Notes: a model not told the origin generated them from the letters alone. A stretch of DNA of 64,000 nt from Pseudomonas putida (GCF_002906855.1 NZ_MINI01000028.1:1612001-1676000); one strand, 5' to 3'; positions 10,127 to 20,345 are shown, numbered from the stretch's first letter. Program-made: numbers and translations.

Positions 10127-10168
10127 ACATGATTGGCATTCATCCGAATGCCAAAGAGCCAATCATGT
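10127..10168 (+). promoter_or_regulatory. Inverted repeat covering the start of the second NEL-type gene
   Basis: An 11-bp perfect inverted repeat: ACATGATTGGC (10127-10137) and GCCAATCATGT (10158-10168), with a 20-base loop. The right arm contains the preferred start codon ATG 10165 and the left arm contains the alternative in-frame ATG 10129. A second, mutually exclusive 7-bp hairpin, GGCATTC/GAATGCC (10135-10152), lies inside. No T-run follows, so it is not a typical terminator. A translational or protein-binding switch is possible but unproven. Confidence 0.6.
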
Positions 10169-13100
10169 CGAACCCAGTAACCAAAATCGATCAATTCATC
10201 GAGGCCAAATTGCCTGACTGGCTCAAGCGAGCATCAAGAGGGCAAATCAAGGCCCTGCGGACCAGCCTTGACGCACATCACGCCAGCCAGGCGCGGTTGC
10301 GTGGCCTCACGCTCGAGCTACTACCAATTCCTCAGTTCGCCGAGCAGCACCTGGTGGCGCTGCTCGATAAGCCTTTGCCCGACGGCCAGCCTTTCGGTCA
10401 ACTTGAGTGGCTCCTGGTGGCGCCACGCTTCGGCAGGTTGCCAGGCTCCTTGCAGCAGACTTACGAATACAGCCAGAAACGTGAGAACGGGTTGTTACGG
10501 CTCATGCGCAATTTTGCCGCAGGTACCACTTACTACGATGGTACCGGGCTGGTGTCGCCGGGGCGCGATCAACCTTTGAATGGACCACTTGACGCATTCA
10601 TCAAGGAATGCCGCGAGCTGGATATCGGCACGCGTTATCAAGAGAAACTGGAGCAGATCTTTAATCCCAGAACGCAGGCAATACTGGTCGAGGATAAACG
10701 TGCAGGGCTCAAGCTTGCGATCGAGTTGGCTGCGTTGAAGGGGCAGATCAGTGCCGATGTGCAAATTGCCTTGCGTGAGATCGCAGATGATGGGCAGGCG
10801 CATCGGCAGGAGGGGCTGACAGCTGATCCCTGTCTCCTGGCGGCACTGGGGCAGCCGGTGGCCGATGGCTTGTTGATTCCATTGCGCGACAGCGCGAAGG
10901 CTGACAGGGGCATCGTGCTCTACCTTCCCAGTGACCCGCAGCAGGCGCTGCGACATTTCGACAATCGTGTGTCCCTTGAAAGTGCCTTGGCGAACCTGCT
11001 GCAAAAGGCCGATTACCGTCAGTACTTCACGCAGTTGGTCAGCCTCGAGCACCGTGCAGATTTTGTCACGCTGCTGGACACTCGCCTCAAGGACGCCCAG
11101 CCTGACTTGGAGGTCGAGGGTCGCAAACAGCCCGATAACATCTTCTCGCAACTGGCTGCCCTGCAAATTCAGCGGGTCAAGGATGACGCGCGAGTGTTGC
11201 TGGTAACCAGCGCCGATGCCGATAGCGCGGCAGTACGAGCCAGGCATGCGAAATGGGAAGCGGCAGGCCTGGACCTGGTGAACTTGGCAGGGTTCTTCAT
11301 TCCGGTGGTGGGCGGGCTTTTGCTGGGTCAGTTGGTTGCTCAGACGTGCTTGGAAGTATTCGAGGGGGTGAGAGACTGGTCGAGGGGCCGTCAGCATGAA
11401 GCGCTGGGGCATCTGCTCGGGGTTGCCGAGACCTTGGCGGCCACTGCAGCCACTGTGGTGGGTGTCAGTTACGTGCGTAGCGCCTTTGTCGCTAGTCTGG
11501 AACCTGTAAGCCTGGGGAAGGGGGGCGGGCGGCTGTGGTGTTTTGATGCCGAGAATTATCGGTCATCCCCAAGCGATATCGATTTGCTCGAAGACGGGCG
11601 TTATGGCGCCGGTGGACGTGGTTGGATTCAGGTCGATGGACGTTATCAGGAAGTGCATCAGCCTGTTCCTGACGGCCCCTATCGATTACGTCATGTTGCA
11701 GGCGATGGCAGTTACGGACCCGTAGTGCTCTACAACGGCGAGCGCGGATGGCGCCTGTTACGCGAGCACCCGCTGGCATGGGAGGAGCCTGTGCGCATGC
11801 TCGATGCGCTTTGGCCGCAGCATCCGCCAATTGACCAATTACAGTCAGAGCACATCCTGCAGGTGGCAGGCGTCGATGAGGACGAATTACGCGGTGTTCT
11901 GGTGGAAAACCGGCCAGCCCCGGTTAATCTCAGGTACGCCCTACGTGCTTTCCAGGCACATGCGCGCATTGAAACATTCTTCAAGCGAATTCGCCTGAAG
12001 GCGCTGATGCCAGCCGACAGTGAACTTCTGGCCTGGAGTGAGGGCCGCGCGGGGGGCGGTAGCGGGTTGGAGCAAGTATTGGCCCATGAAGTTGAATTGC
12101 GCCCGCAGTTGTTCGCTCACTTGACGCAACAACCATTTGCACAAGACCCACTCAGCGTGTTGGTCGCTCGGGACTTTCCGGGTCTGCCTTCGTCGTACAT
12201 GAGCGAAGTGCTACGCCAGGCTACTGACCTTGAGCGTGACATGGCAAAGGTCGAGGGCCGCTTGCCAATTTCGTGTGCTGACAATGCCCATTCGCTGCTG
12301 CGCCTGGCACGGCTGAACCGGGCGCTGGCAGGCCTCTACCTGAGTACGGGCTACTGCGATGATACGGGGGAGCTGGTGCTTGCCTTACTGGATGGCCTGG
12401 AGCTTGAAGGCGTCAGCATCGACTTGCGCGAAGGGACGGTGGATGGACGCTCGATCAAGCGTGTAGGCAATGGCGGGCAAGGTGAGCAGGACAGGCTGCT
12501 GGTGCGCAGTAACGGCCGCTTTCAAATTTACAACGGGCTGGGCGAGGAGCAAGTGTTCAAGCCAGCTGACCCTGGCTGCATCTTCGAGGCAATCTATGCA
12601 GCGCTTTCACCCGAGCAGCAGGCCGCCAACGTCTCAACTGGCCAGTTGCGCGAGCAGCTGCTGGCACTTTTACCCGCTTCGCACTGGGGCATCAGCCGCA
12701 TGCTGCGCAGGCCGGAGCAACGCCCCTGGTTCAACCCGGGTCGTCGCCTGGATGATGGGCGGGTAGGGTACCCGCTCAGTGGCCATCCTTCCGCTGGCCC
12801 CAGGAGTGAGCAGGCGATCATTCGCGATCAGCTGCGCGCCCTTTATCCCGGCCTGAATGAGCAAGCGATCGAGGATGAACTGGCACGCCTGCAGCAAGGC
12901 GAGCGACCGGTACTCGAGCGTCTGGTGGAGTTGCAGGACGATCATGATCAGCTCGTGCAACACCTTAACCGCTGGGTGAGCGCCGAGCTGCAGGAAGGTC
13001 GTCAGAACGCGCGCCGGTTGACAGCGGACAGTATCCTGCGGGCATGGCGGCTGCAGGGTGAAATCGTTCCGGCAAGTGCGGGGCAAGCACAGGGGCAACG

Positions 13101-14595
13101 CTTGTCGCTCAGGGGTAGTCATCTGCGGACGCTTCCGCAGCTACCGCCGCAGATCGACTTTCATCGCATCACCATGCTGAGCGTGAGCGATACGCAGGTC
13201 AGCGATGTTCCGGTTGACTTCCTGCGTCCGTTCACCGCCGTGACCGACTTGAACCTCAGCAGCAACCATTTGCTGCTCATGCCAACGGGCATCGCTCATC
13301 TCCCGCAAATCCGGGTGCTGCGCCTGGCACACAATCAGATCCGGCTTAACGCACAGGCAGTCGAGATACTTCACGGCCTGCCCAACCTGGTTCATCTTGA
13401 CCTGAGTCACAACCGGCTGGAAGGGCTGGACCTGCGACTCCACCACCTTTCCCAGCTGACTACGCTCAACCTTCGCCATTGCCGGCTGGGGGGATGGCCT
13501 GAGCGCCTGGAGCTTTGCGGTCTGCTCGAACGTGCCGATCTACGTGACAACAGTATCCGCACAGTGCCGCAGGAGATCCAGCAAATGCCCTACGCATTCC
13601 GGCGCGTAATGCTGGTGCAAGGCAATCCGTTGTCGGCCATGCAACTGCGTCAGTTGTATGCGCTTGAGGTCGTTGAAGAGCATGGGCACTTGCCTGAGGC
13701 TTCCGGGCCGGTAGATCTGGCCCGGGCCCGCACGCTCTGGGTGGCGCATGTGGATGCAGCCGTTCAGGCAGGGCGCGAGGCGTTGTGGCAGCGGCTGCTG
13801 GATCAACCCGGGAGTTCGGGACTGTTCAGGCTTCTGGCCCGCCTGGAGTTTACTGCGGACTACGAGCAGGCGGGGGAAGGGCGAACTGCGCTGGCCGAAG
13901 GTGTGTGGACGTTGCTGGAGGCGCTCGATGAAGATCCGGTGCTCTGTCAGCGGGTCCTGGTGCGCGCCAGCCTGCCGTCGTCTTGCCTGGATGCCGTCGC
14001 CAGCCGCTTCAGCGCACTTCAGGTCCTGGTAAGGCAGGCCCAAGCCGAAACCGAAGCCCTCAACCCTGAAAACAGGAGCGTGCTGTTGGAACTCGGCCGC
14101 CAGCTTTTCCGCCTGGAGCAGCTCGAAGGGGTCGCCTATCGGGATGGTCGGCAGCGCCAGGTCGCCGGTGAGCATTTCGATCAGTTCGCACTGGGATTGG
14201 CCTACAGGGTGCAGCTTCGTAGTCGCTTGAATTTGCCCTTCCAGCCTCATGCCATGCGCTATCCCGACACCGCCGAGCTGACTGCGACGCAGGCTGAGGC
14301 GGCTTTGCGGCGGGTCGAGCAAGCGCAAACGCTGGAAACCCTCACCGATAACCTGAGCCAGCGAGAGTTCTGGCGCCGCTACTTGCGTCAACAACACGTC
14401 CTGATGTTCGAAGCGATCAGTACGGACTACAACCAGCGCTCGATCCAGTTGCAGACCGAGCGGCCCGGCTTGTCTGCAGAACAATACGATGAGCGGCTCA
14501 GCCAGCTGCGACGCCAGGAGGTCGACGATGTCGAGCGCCTGGTCAGCAGCCTCACCGAGTCCTACTTGCGCGCTGGCGAACGCGCAGAAGGTTGA
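10165..14595 (+). CDS. Giant LRR protein with NEL-type E3 ubiquitin ligase-like C-terminus (paralogue 2)
   Basis: About 1476 residues and clearly a diverged duplicate of the upstream gene: both begin with a FI-x3-LP-x-WLK-type segment and share the same domain order. The hydrophobic stretch is at about residues 367-392 (LVNLAGFFIPVVGGLLL). LRRs run from about 997 to 1165 (for example LVHLDLSHNRLEGLDLRL). Cys1274 in SSCLDAV gives the CxD signature of NEL ligases. The C-terminal helical region has SQREFWRRYL, matching SQRDFWTPYL in paralogue 1. Start choice: ATG 10165 aligns with the N-terminus of paralogue 1; ATG 10129 would add 12 residues. Only 53 bases separate the two genes, so they are probably co-transcribed. 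Confidence 0.8.
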   Translation: MSNPVTKIDQFIEAKLPDWLKRASRGQIKALRTSLDAHHASQARLRGLTLELLPIPQFAEQHLVALLDKPLPDGQPFGQLEWLLVAPRFGRLPGSLQQTYEYSQKRENGLLRLMRNFAAGTTYYDGTGLVSPGRDQPLNGPLDAFIKECRELDIGTRYQEKLEQIFNPRTQAILVEDKRAGLKLAIELAALKGQISADVQIALREIADDGQAHRQEGLTADPCLLAALGQPVADGLLIPLRDSAKADRGIVLYLPSDPQQALRHFDNRVSLESALANLLQKADYRQYFTQLVSLEHRADFVTLLDTRLKDAQPDLEVEGRKQPDNIFSQLAALQIQRVKDDARVLLVTSADADSAAVRARHAKWEAAGLDLVNLAGFFIPVVGGLLLGQLVAQTCLEVFEGVRDWSRGRQHEALGHLLGVAETLAATAATVVGVSYVRSAFVASLEPVSLGKGGGRLWCFDAENYRSSPSDIDLLEDGRYGAGGRGWIQVDGRYQEVHQPVPDGPYRLRHVAGDGSYGPVVLYNGERGWRLLREHPLAWEEPVRMLDALWPQHPPIDQLQSEHILQVAGVDEDELRGVLVENRPAPVNLRYALRAFQAHARIETFFKRIRLKALMPADSELLAWSEGRAGGGSGLEQVLAHEVELRPQLFAHLTQQPFAQDPLSVLVARDFPGLPSSYMSEVLRQATDLERDMAKVEGRLPISCADNAHSLLRLARLNRALAGLYLSTGYCDDTGELVLALLDGLELEGVSIDLREGTVDGRSIKRVGNGGQGEQDRLLVRSNGRFQIYNGLGEEQVFKPADPGCIFEAIYAALSPEQQAANVSTGQLREQLLALLPASHWGISRMLRRPEQRPWFNPGRRLDDGRVGYPLSGHPSAGPRSEQAIIRDQLRALYPGLNEQAIEDELARLQQGERPVLERLVELQDDHDQLVQHLNRWVSAELQEGRQNARRLTADSILRAWRLQGEIVPASAGQAQGQRLSLRGSHLRTLPQLPPQIDFHRITMLSVSDTQVSDVPVDFLRPFTAVTDLNLSSNHLLLMPTGIAHLPQIRVLRLAHNQIRLNAQAVEILHGLPNLVHLDLSHNRLEGLDLRLHHLSQLTTLNLRHCRLGGWPERLELCGLLERADLRDNSIRTVPQEIQQMPYAFRRVMLVQGNPLSAMQLRQLYALEVVEEHGHLPEASGPVDLARARTLWVAHVDAAVQAGREALWQRLLDQPGSSGLFRLLARLEFTADYEQAGEGRTALAEGVWTLLEALDEDPVLCQRVLVRASLPSSCLDAVASRFSALQVLVRQAQAETEALNPENRSVLLELGRQLFRLEQLEGVAYRDGRQRQVAGEHFDQFALGLAYRVQLRSRLNLPFQPHAMRYPDTAELTATQAEAALRRVEQAQTLETLTDNLSQREFWRRYLRQQHVLMFEAISTDYNQRSIQLQTERPGLSAEQYDERLSQLRRQEVDDVERLVSSLTESYLRAGERAEG

Positions 14596-14665
14596 ACAGA
14601 GGCTGCCAAACCGGTCATCCAGATTGACAGCTTTGGCCATTGCCGCGTTTGGCAGGCAGCGCGAA

Positions 14666-14720
14666 CATCGTCGGACCGATGGTTCAACTCCAAAAACAAG
14701 AAACCAGGAGTCCGACGATG
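14666..14720 (+). promoter_or_regulatory. Inverted repeat covering the start codon of the acyl-CoA synthetase gene
   Basis: CATCGTCGGAC (14666-14676) and GTCCGACGATG (14710-14720) form an 11-bp perfect inverted repeat with a 33-base spacer. The right arm includes the last base of the CAGGAG ribosome site and the ATG 14718-14720. It could be an mRNA hairpin masking the start, or a widely spaced protein-binding site. Confidence 0.5.
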
Positions 14721-16364
14721 CGCGATTACGCCGAGGCAGCTCGTGCGTTCGACCATGCCCAAGCCGCTGCAGCGGCGTTGCATGGCGACCTCACTGCCCT
14801 CAATGCCTGTGTCGAATGCTGTGACCGCCATGCTGGCGACGGCAAGCTGGCGCTGATCTACGAGGACCGCGATGGCAATGGCGTGCGGTACAGCTTCGAT
14901 CACCTTCAGGCTCAAGCCGCCCGTTTTGCCAATGTCCTCAAGGCACAGGGCGTAGAGCCCGGAACCCGGGTTGCCGGGCTGATGCCGCGTACGCCCGAGC
15001 TGCTGATCACTATCCTTGCCACCTGGCGCCTCGGGGCGGTGTACCAGCCACTGTTTACCGCGTTCGGCCCCAAGGCGATCGAGCATCGACTGGAACAGTC
15101 GCACGCCCGTGTCGTGGTCACCGATAGCCACAACCGCGTCAAGTTGGATGATGTGCACGCTTGCCCGGCGATCATCACGGTCAATTCCCGCGACGGCGAA
15201 CTGGACTTCCAGCAATGCCTGGACAGTGCAGCGGACGTCTGCGAGCCGGTGATGCGGGCGGGCAACGACCCGTTCCTGCTCATGTTCACCTCGGGTACCA
15301 CTGGCCCGGCCAAACCGCTCGAAGTGCCGCTGCGCGCCATCGTCGCCTTCCAGGGCTACATGCGCGACGCCATCGACCTGCGTCCCGAAGACAACTTCTG
15401 GAATCTGGCCGACCCAGGCTGGGCCTATGGCTTGTATTACGCCGTCACTGGCCCGCTGTCGCTTGGCCATGCCACCACCTTCTACGATGGACCGTTCAGT
15501 GTCGACAGCTGCGCCCGGGTGATCGCCAAGCTGGGCATCACCAACCTGGCCGGTTCGCCCACGGCGTATCGGTTGCTCATTGCTGCCGGCAATGACTTTT
15601 CGGCCCCGATCAAGGGCCGCCTGCGGGTGGTCAGCAGTGCTGGCGAGCCACTGAACCCGGAAGTGATCCGCTGGTTCGCCGACGAGCTGGGCGTGACCAT
15701 CCACGACCACTATGGCCAGACCGAACTGGGCATGGTCTTGTGCAACCACCATGGCCTGGCGCATCCGGTGCATCTGGGTTCGGCTGGCTTCGCCATCCCG
15801 GGCCACCGCATCGTGGTGTTGGACGAGCAGGGCAACGAACTGCCGGCCGGTCAGCCAGGCATTCTTGCCGTGGACCGCGAGCAGTCACCGCTGTGCTGGT
15901 TCGCTGGCTACCATGGCCTGTCAACCAAGGCCTTTGTCGGCAACTACTACCTCAGCGGCGATACCGTCGAGCTTAACCAGGATGGCAGCATCAGCTTTGT
16001 CGGTCGCAGTGACGACGTCATCACCACCTCCGGCTACCGGGTCGGCCCGTTTGACGTGGAAAGCGCGCTGATCGAGCACCCTGCGGTGATCGAAGCGGCG
16101 GTGATCGGCAAGCCGGACCCCGAGCGTACCGAGCTGATCAAGGCTTTCGTGGTGCTGGCCAGCGGTTATCAAGGCACTAACGAGCTGGAGGAAACCCTAC
16201 GCCAGCACGTGCGTCAGCGGCTTTACGCTCACGCTTACCCCAGGGAAATCGAATTTGTCAGCGAGTTGCCCAAGACCCCAAGCGGCAAGCTGCAACGTTT
16301 CATCCTGCGTAACCAGGAAGTCGCCAAACAACAAGCGCAACAGGCCACCCCTGCCAGCGCCTGA
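14718..16364 (+). CDS. AMP-binding acyl-CoA synthetase
   Basis: A 548-residue acyl-CoA/acetyl-CoA synthetase-type ligase of the ANL superfamily, which activates a carboxylic acid through an acyl-adenylate to its CoA thioester. The P-loop is [11 protein letters not shown] at about residues 190-200. [10 protein letters not shown] is the A5 motif, [20 protein letters not shown] the A7/A8 hinge, and [11 protein letters not shown] near residue 521 carries the catalytic lysine. The ATG at 14718 follows CAGGAG with 7 bases spacing. It is the first gene of a five-gene operon for complete conversion of a short or branched acyl-CoA, so its substrate is probably a short-chain or branched acid. Confidence 0.93.
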   Translation: MRDYAEAARAFDHAQAAAAALHGDLTALNACVECCDRHAGDGKLALIYEDRDGNGVRYSFDHLQAQAARFANVLKAQGVEPGTRVAGLMPRTPELLITILATWRLGAVYQPLFTAFGPKAIEHRLEQSHARVVVTDSHNRVKLDDVHACPAIITVNSRDGELDFQQCLDSAADVCEPVMRAGNDPFLLMFTSGTTGPAKPLEVPLRAIVAFQGYMRDAIDLRPEDNFWNLADPGWAYGLYYAVTGPLSLGHATTFYDGPFSVDSCARVIAKLGITNLAGSPTAYRLLIAAGNDFSAPIKGRLRVVSSAGEPLNPEVIRWFADELGVTIHDHYGQTELGMVLCNHHGLAHPVHLGSAGFAIPGHRIVVLDEQGNELPAGQPGILAVDREQSPLCWFAGYHGLSTKAFVGNYYLSGDTVELNQDGSISFVGRSDDVITTSGYRVGPFDVESALIEHPAVIEAAVIGKPDPERTELIKAFVVLASGYQGTNELEETLRQHVRQRLYAHAYPREIEFVSELPKTPSGKLQRFILRNQEVAKQQAQQATPASA

Positions 16365-16378
16365 AAAGGAAACAGATC

Positions 16379-17146
16379 ATGCAGATAGCCAACAGACACT
16401 TCATCGTCAGCGGCGCCGCGTCCGGGCTGGGCGCGGCTACCGCGCAAATGCTGGCAGAGGCCGGCGCCAAGGTCATGCTGGTCGACCTCAATGCCCAGGC
16501 AGTCGAGGCCAAGGCCCGCGAGCTGGGTGACAAGGCCCGCTTCGCGGTGGCCGACATCAGCGACGAGCATGCTGCGCAGGCGGCGGTCGAGGCGGCGGTA
16601 AGCGCCTTCGGCAGCCTCCACGGGCTGATCAACTGCGCTGGTATCGTTGGTGCCGAAAAGGTGTTGGGCAAGCAAGGCCCACACGGTCTGGCCAGCTTCG
16701 CCAAGGTCATCAACGTCAATCTGATTGGCAGCTTTAACCTGCTGCGCCTGGCGGCAGCGGCCATGGCCGAAGGCCAGGCGGACGAAAACGGCGAGCGCGG
16801 GGTGATCATCAACACCGCCTCCATCGCCGCCTATGATGGCCAGATCGGCCAGGCCGCCTATGCGGCCTCCAAGGGCGCTATCGCCAGCCTCACCCTGCCG
16901 ACCGCCCGCGAACTGGCGCGCTTCGGTATCCGCGTGATGACCATCGCCCCGGGCATCTTCGAAACCCCGATGATGGCCGGCATGAGCGATGAAGTACGTG
17001 CCTCGCTGGCGGCTGGCGTGCCGTTCCCGCCGCGCTTGGGCCGTCCTCAGGAATACGCCGCGCTGGCCCGCCACATCATCGAGAACAGCATGCTCAACGG
17101 CGAGGTGATCCGCCTCGACGGCGCACTGCGCATGGCTGCCAAGTAA
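16379..17146 (+). CDS. SDR-family 3-hydroxyacyl-CoA dehydrogenase (type 2-like)
   Basis: A 255-residue short-chain dehydrogenase. The cofactor loop is [13 protein letters not shown] near the N-terminus. NCAGI is the second Rossmann motif, and the catalytic YAASK follows [17 protein letters not shown]. The [11 protein letters not shown] segment and the overall sequence match type II 3-hydroxyacyl-CoA dehydrogenases (HSD17B10-like), which oxidise 3-hydroxyacyl-CoA or 2-methyl-3-hydroxybutyryl-CoA with NAD. It starts 14 bases after the synthetase stop, within the same operon. Confidence 0.92.
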   Translation: MQIANRHFIVSGAASGLGAATAQMLAEAGAKVMLVDLNAQAVEAKARELGDKARFAVADISDEHAAQAAVEAAVSAFGSLHGLINCAGIVGAEKVLGKQGPHGLASFAKVINVNLIGSFNLLRLAAAAMAEGQADENGERGVIINTASIAAYDGQIGQAAYAASKGAIASLTLPTARELARFGIRVMTIAPGIFETPMMAGMSDEVRASLAAGVPFPPRLGRPQEYAALARHIIENSMLNGEVIRLDGALRMAAK

Positions 17147-17157
17147 GGAGAATGCAC

Positions 17158-18351
17158 ATGACACTCGCCACTGACCCGATCGTTATCGTCAGCGCCGTGC
17201 GCACGCCCATGGGCGGCCTGCAGGGCGACCTCAAGAGCCTGACCGCGCCGCAACTGGGCAGCGCAGCCATCCGCGGTGCCGTGGAGCGCGCCGGCATCGA
17301 CGCCACCAGCGTCGAGCAAGTGCTGTTCGGCTGCGTGCTGCCCGCCGGCCAGGGCCAGGCCCCCGCACGACAGGCTGCGCTCGGTGCCGGGCTGGGCAAG
17401 CACACCACCTGCACCACCCTGAACAAGATGTGTGGCTCGGGCATGCAGGCGGCGATCATGGCCCATGACCTGCTGCTGGCCGGTACCGCCGATGTGGTGG
17501 TGGCCGGCGGCATGGAGAGCATGACCAACGCGCCATACCTGCTGGACAAGGCCCGCGGTGGCTACCGCATGGGCCACGGCAGGATCATCGACCACATGTT
17601 CATGGACGGCCTGGAAGATGCCTATGACAAGGGTCGCCTGATGGGCACCTTTGCCGAAGACTGCGCCCAGGCCAATGCCTTCAGCCGCGAAGCCCAGGAC
17701 CAGTTCGCCATCGCCTCGCTGACCCGCGCCCAGGACGCTATCAAGAATGGCCGCTTTGCCGCCGAGATCGTGCCGGTAGAGGTCACCGAGGGCAAGGAGA
17801 CGCGCGTCGTCAAGGACGATGAGCAACCGCCCAAGGCGCGCCTGGACAAGATCCCGCAGCTCAAGCCGGCGTTCCGCGAAGGGGGCACGGTAACTGCCGC
17901 CAACTCCAGTTCGATCTCCGACGGTGCTGCAGCGCTGGTGCTGATGCGCCGCTCCGAAGCCGACAAGCGTGGCCTCAAGCCGCTGGCGGTGATCCACGGC
18001 CATGCCGCCTTCGCCGACACCCCGGCACTGTTCCCGACCGCGCCGATCGGTGCCATCGACAAGCTGATGAAGCGAACCGGCTGGAATCTGGGCGACGTCG
18101 ACCTGTTCGAGATCAACGAAGCGTTTGCCGTGGTCACCCTGGCGGCCATGAAACACCTCGACCTGCCGCACGACAAGGTCAATATCCACGGTGGCGCCTG
18201 CGCCTTGGGCCACCCGATCGGCGCCTCGGGCGCACGTATCCTGGTGACCCTGCTGTCGGCCCTGCGCCAGAACAACCTGCGTCGCGGCGTGGCCGCCATC
18301 TGCATCGGCGGTGGCGAGGCCACGGCCATTGCAGTCGAATGCCTGTATTGA
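17158..18351 (+). CDS. Thiolase (acetyl-CoA C-acyltransferase)
   Basis: A 397-residue thiolase that cleaves 3-ketoacyl-CoA to acetyl-CoA and a shortened acyl-CoA. Active-site residues visible are Cys92 in LNKMCGSGMQ, the histidine in GHPIGASGARI (about residue 352) and Cys382 in ICIGGGEATA. The ATG at 17158 is chosen over the in-frame ATG at 17152 because the TAAGGAG ribosome site ends only one base before the latter. It begins 11 bases after the SDR stop. The degradative rather than synthetic direction is inferred from the operon. Confidence 0.93.
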   Translation: MTLATDPIVIVSAVRTPMGGLQGDLKSLTAPQLGSAAIRGAVERAGIDATSVEQVLFGCVLPAGQGQAPARQAALGAGLGKHTTCTTLNKMCGSGMQAAIMAHDLLLAGTADVVVAGGMESMTNAPYLLDKARGGYRMGHGRIIDHMFMDGLEDAYDKGRLMGTFAEDCAQANAFSREAQDQFAIASLTRAQDAIKNGRFAAEIVPVEVTEGKETRVVKDDEQPPKARLDKIPQLKPAFREGGTVTAANSSSISDGAAALVLMRRSEADKRGLKPLAVIHGHAAFADTPALFPTAPIGAIDKLMKRTGWNLGDVDLFEINEAFAVVTLAAMKHLDLPHDKVNIHGGACALGHPIGASGARILVTLLSALRQNNLRRGVAAICIGGGEATAIAVECLY

Positions 18352-18359
18352 GGTGAGCC

Positions 18360-19487
18360 ATGCTGGTTACTGACGAGCAACAACAGATTGCCGATGCGGT
18401 GCGCGCCTTTGCCCAGGAGCGCCTCAGACCCTTCGCCGAACAATGGGACAAGGCGCACCAGTTCCCCAAGGAGGCCATCGAGGAAATGGCCGAGCTTGGC
18501 CTGTTCGGCATGCTGGTGCCGGAGCAGTGGGGCGGCAGTGACACTGGGTACGTGGCCTACGCCATGGCGCTGGAGGAGATCGCTGCCGGTGACGGTGCCT
18601 GTTCGACCATAATGAGCGTGCACAACTCGGTGGGTTGCGTACCGATTCTGCGGTTCGGCAACGAGCAGCAGAAGGCGCAGTTCCTGACCCCGTTGGCCAT
18701 GGGCGAGATGCTGGGTGCCTTCGCCCTGACCGAGCCGCAGGCCGGTTCCGACGCCAGCAGCCTGAAGGCCCGTGCACGGCTGGAGGGTGACCACTACGTG
18801 CTCAACGGCAGCAAGCAGTTCATCACGTCCGGGCAGAATGCCGGCGTGGTGATCGTTTTTGCCGTGACCGATCCGGATGCCGGCAAGCGTGGCATCAGCG
18901 CTTTCATCGTGCCCACCGACTCCCCAGGCTACCAGGTGGCGAGGGTCGAGGACAAACTGGGTCAGCATGCTTCAGATACCTGCCAGATTGTCTTCGACAA
19001 TGTGCGCGTGCCGGTGGCCAACCGCCTGGGCGCGGAAGGCGAGGGCTACAAGATCGCCCTGGCCAACCTCGAAGGCGGTCGCATTGGCATTGCCTCGCAG
19101 GCGGTGGGCATGGCCCGCGCGGCCTTCGAAGTGGCCCGCGACTATGCCAAGGAGCGGCAGAGCTTCGGCAAACCGCTGATCGAACACCAGGCCGTGGCCT
19201 TTCGCCTGGCCGACATGGCTACGAAGATTGCCGTGGCCCGGCAGATGGTGCTGCACGCGGCCGCGCTGCGCGACGCCGGGCGCCCGGCGCTGGTGGAAGC
19301 GTCGATGGCCAAGCTGTTTGCCTCGGAAATGGCCGAAAAGGTCTGTTCGGATGCCTTGCAGACCTTGGGCGGTTATGGCTATCTGAGCGACTTCCCGCTG
19401 GAGCGGATCTACCGCGACGTTCGGGTCTGCCAGATCTACGAAGGCACCAGCGACATTCAGCGCATGGTCATTGCGCGCAATCTTTGA
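18360..19487 (+). CDS. Acyl-CoA dehydrogenase (short/branched-chain type)
   Basis: A 375-residue FAD-dependent acyl-CoA dehydrogenase with the usual N-terminal helical, beta-barrel and C-terminal helical domains. [11 protein letters not shown] is the first FAD signature. [23 protein letters not shown] is the second (split here only by domain context). The likely catalytic base is Glu361 in YEGTSDIQR, the position typical of short- and medium-chain enzymes. It passes electrons to ETF. The start lies 8 bases after the thiolase stop. Confidence 0.93.
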   Translation: MLVTDEQQQIADAVRAFAQERLRPFAEQWDKAHQFPKEAIEEMAELGLFGMLVPEQWGGSDTGYVAYAMALEEIAAGDGACSTIMSVHNSVGCVPILRFGNEQQKAQFLTPLAMGEMLGAFALTEPQAGSDASSLKARARLEGDHYVLNGSKQFITSGQNAGVVIVFAVTDPDAGKRGISAFIVPTDSPGYQVARVEDKLGQHASDTCQIVFDNVRVPVANRLGAEGEGYKIALANLEGGRIGIASQAVGMARAAFEVARDYAKERQSFGKPLIEHQAVAFRLADMATKIAVARQMVLHAAALRDAGRPALVEASMAKLFASEMAEKVCSDALQTLGGYGYLSDFPLERIYRDVRVCQIYEGTSDIQRMVIARNL

Positions 19488-19500
19488 AGGAGCAGACTGC

Positions 19501-20274
19501 ATGGCATTCGAAACCATCCTGTTGGATATCCACGGCAAGGTCGGCCTGATCACCCTCAATCGCCCCCAGGCGCTGAACGCGCTGAATGCGCAGATCGTCG
19601 GCGAGATCAACCAGGCTCTGGACCAGCTCGAGCGTGACCCGAACATCGGCTGCGTGGTGCTCACCGGCTCTGCCAAGGCGTTTGCCGCCGGTGCCGACAT
19701 CAAGGAGATGGCCGAGCTGCAATACCCGCAGATCTACGTTGAAGACTTGTTCAGCGATTCCGACCGCATCGCCAACCGACGCAAACCGATCATCGCCGCA
19801 GTCTCCGGTTTCGCCTTGGGCGGTGGCTGCGAGCTAGCGATGATGTGCGACTTCATTCTTGCTGCCGACAATGCCAAGTTCGGCCAGCCGGAAATCAACC
19901 TCGGCGTGCTGCCGGGCATGGGCGGTACCCAGCGCCTGACCCGTGCGGTTGGCAAGGCCAAGGCCATGGAACTGTGCCTGACCGGCCGCCTGATGGGCGC
20001 CGAGGAAGCCGAGCGTGCTGGCCTGGTGGCGCGTATCGTGCCGCAGGCAGAGCTGCTGGAAGAAGCGCTGAAGGTTGCCACCACCATTGCCAGCAAGTCG
20101 ATCCCGGTCAGCATGATGGTCAAGGAAAGCGTCAACCGTGCGTTCGAGGTAACCCTCAGCGAAGGTGTACGCTTCGAGCGCCGAGTGTTCCACGCCGCGT
20201 TCGCCACCGAGGATCAGAAAGAAGGCATGGCGGCTTTCATTGCCAAGCGCGAAGCACAATTCAAGGATCGTTGA
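19501..20274 (+). CDS. Enoyl-CoA hydratase
   Basis: A 257-residue crotonase. [10 protein letters not shown] (61-70) forms the oxyanion pocket, and Glu111 (GGGCELAM) and Glu131 ([19 protein letters not shown]) are the two catalytic glutamates of true hydratases. Start ATG 19501 follows GAAGGAG at a normal distance; the longer frame overlapping the dehydrogenase is not needed. It completes the set dehydrogenation-hydration-oxidation-thiolysis encoded by the operon. A strong terminator lies 70 bases downstream. Confidence 0.94.
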   Translation: MAFETILLDIHGKVGLITLNRPQALNALNAQIVGEINQALDQLERDPNIGCVVLTGSAKAFAAGADIKEMAELQYPQIYVEDLFSDSDRIANRRKPIIAAVSGFALGGGCELAMMCDFILAADNAKFGQPEINLGVLPGMGGTQRLTRAVGKAKAMELCLTGRLMGAEEAERAGLVARIVPQAELLEEALKVATTIASKSIPVSMMVKESVNRAFEVTLSEGVRFERRVFHAAFATEDQKEGMAAFIAKREAQFKDR

Positions 20275-20283
20275 AGCGAGCAA

Positions 20284-20303
20284 GGTACTGTTAAGGCAGT
20301 ACC
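20284..20303. repeat. Short inverted repeat downstream of enoyl-CoA hydratase
   Basis: GGTACTG (20284-20290) and CAGTACC (20297-20303) form a perfect 7-bp inverted repeat with spacer TTAAGG. It may be a minor 3' hairpin ahead of the main terminator; no T-run follows. Confidence 0.4.
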
Positions 20304-20345
20304 ATACTCAGTGTTTTGCCTGGGTGGATGAAGCGGGCAGGTCGA

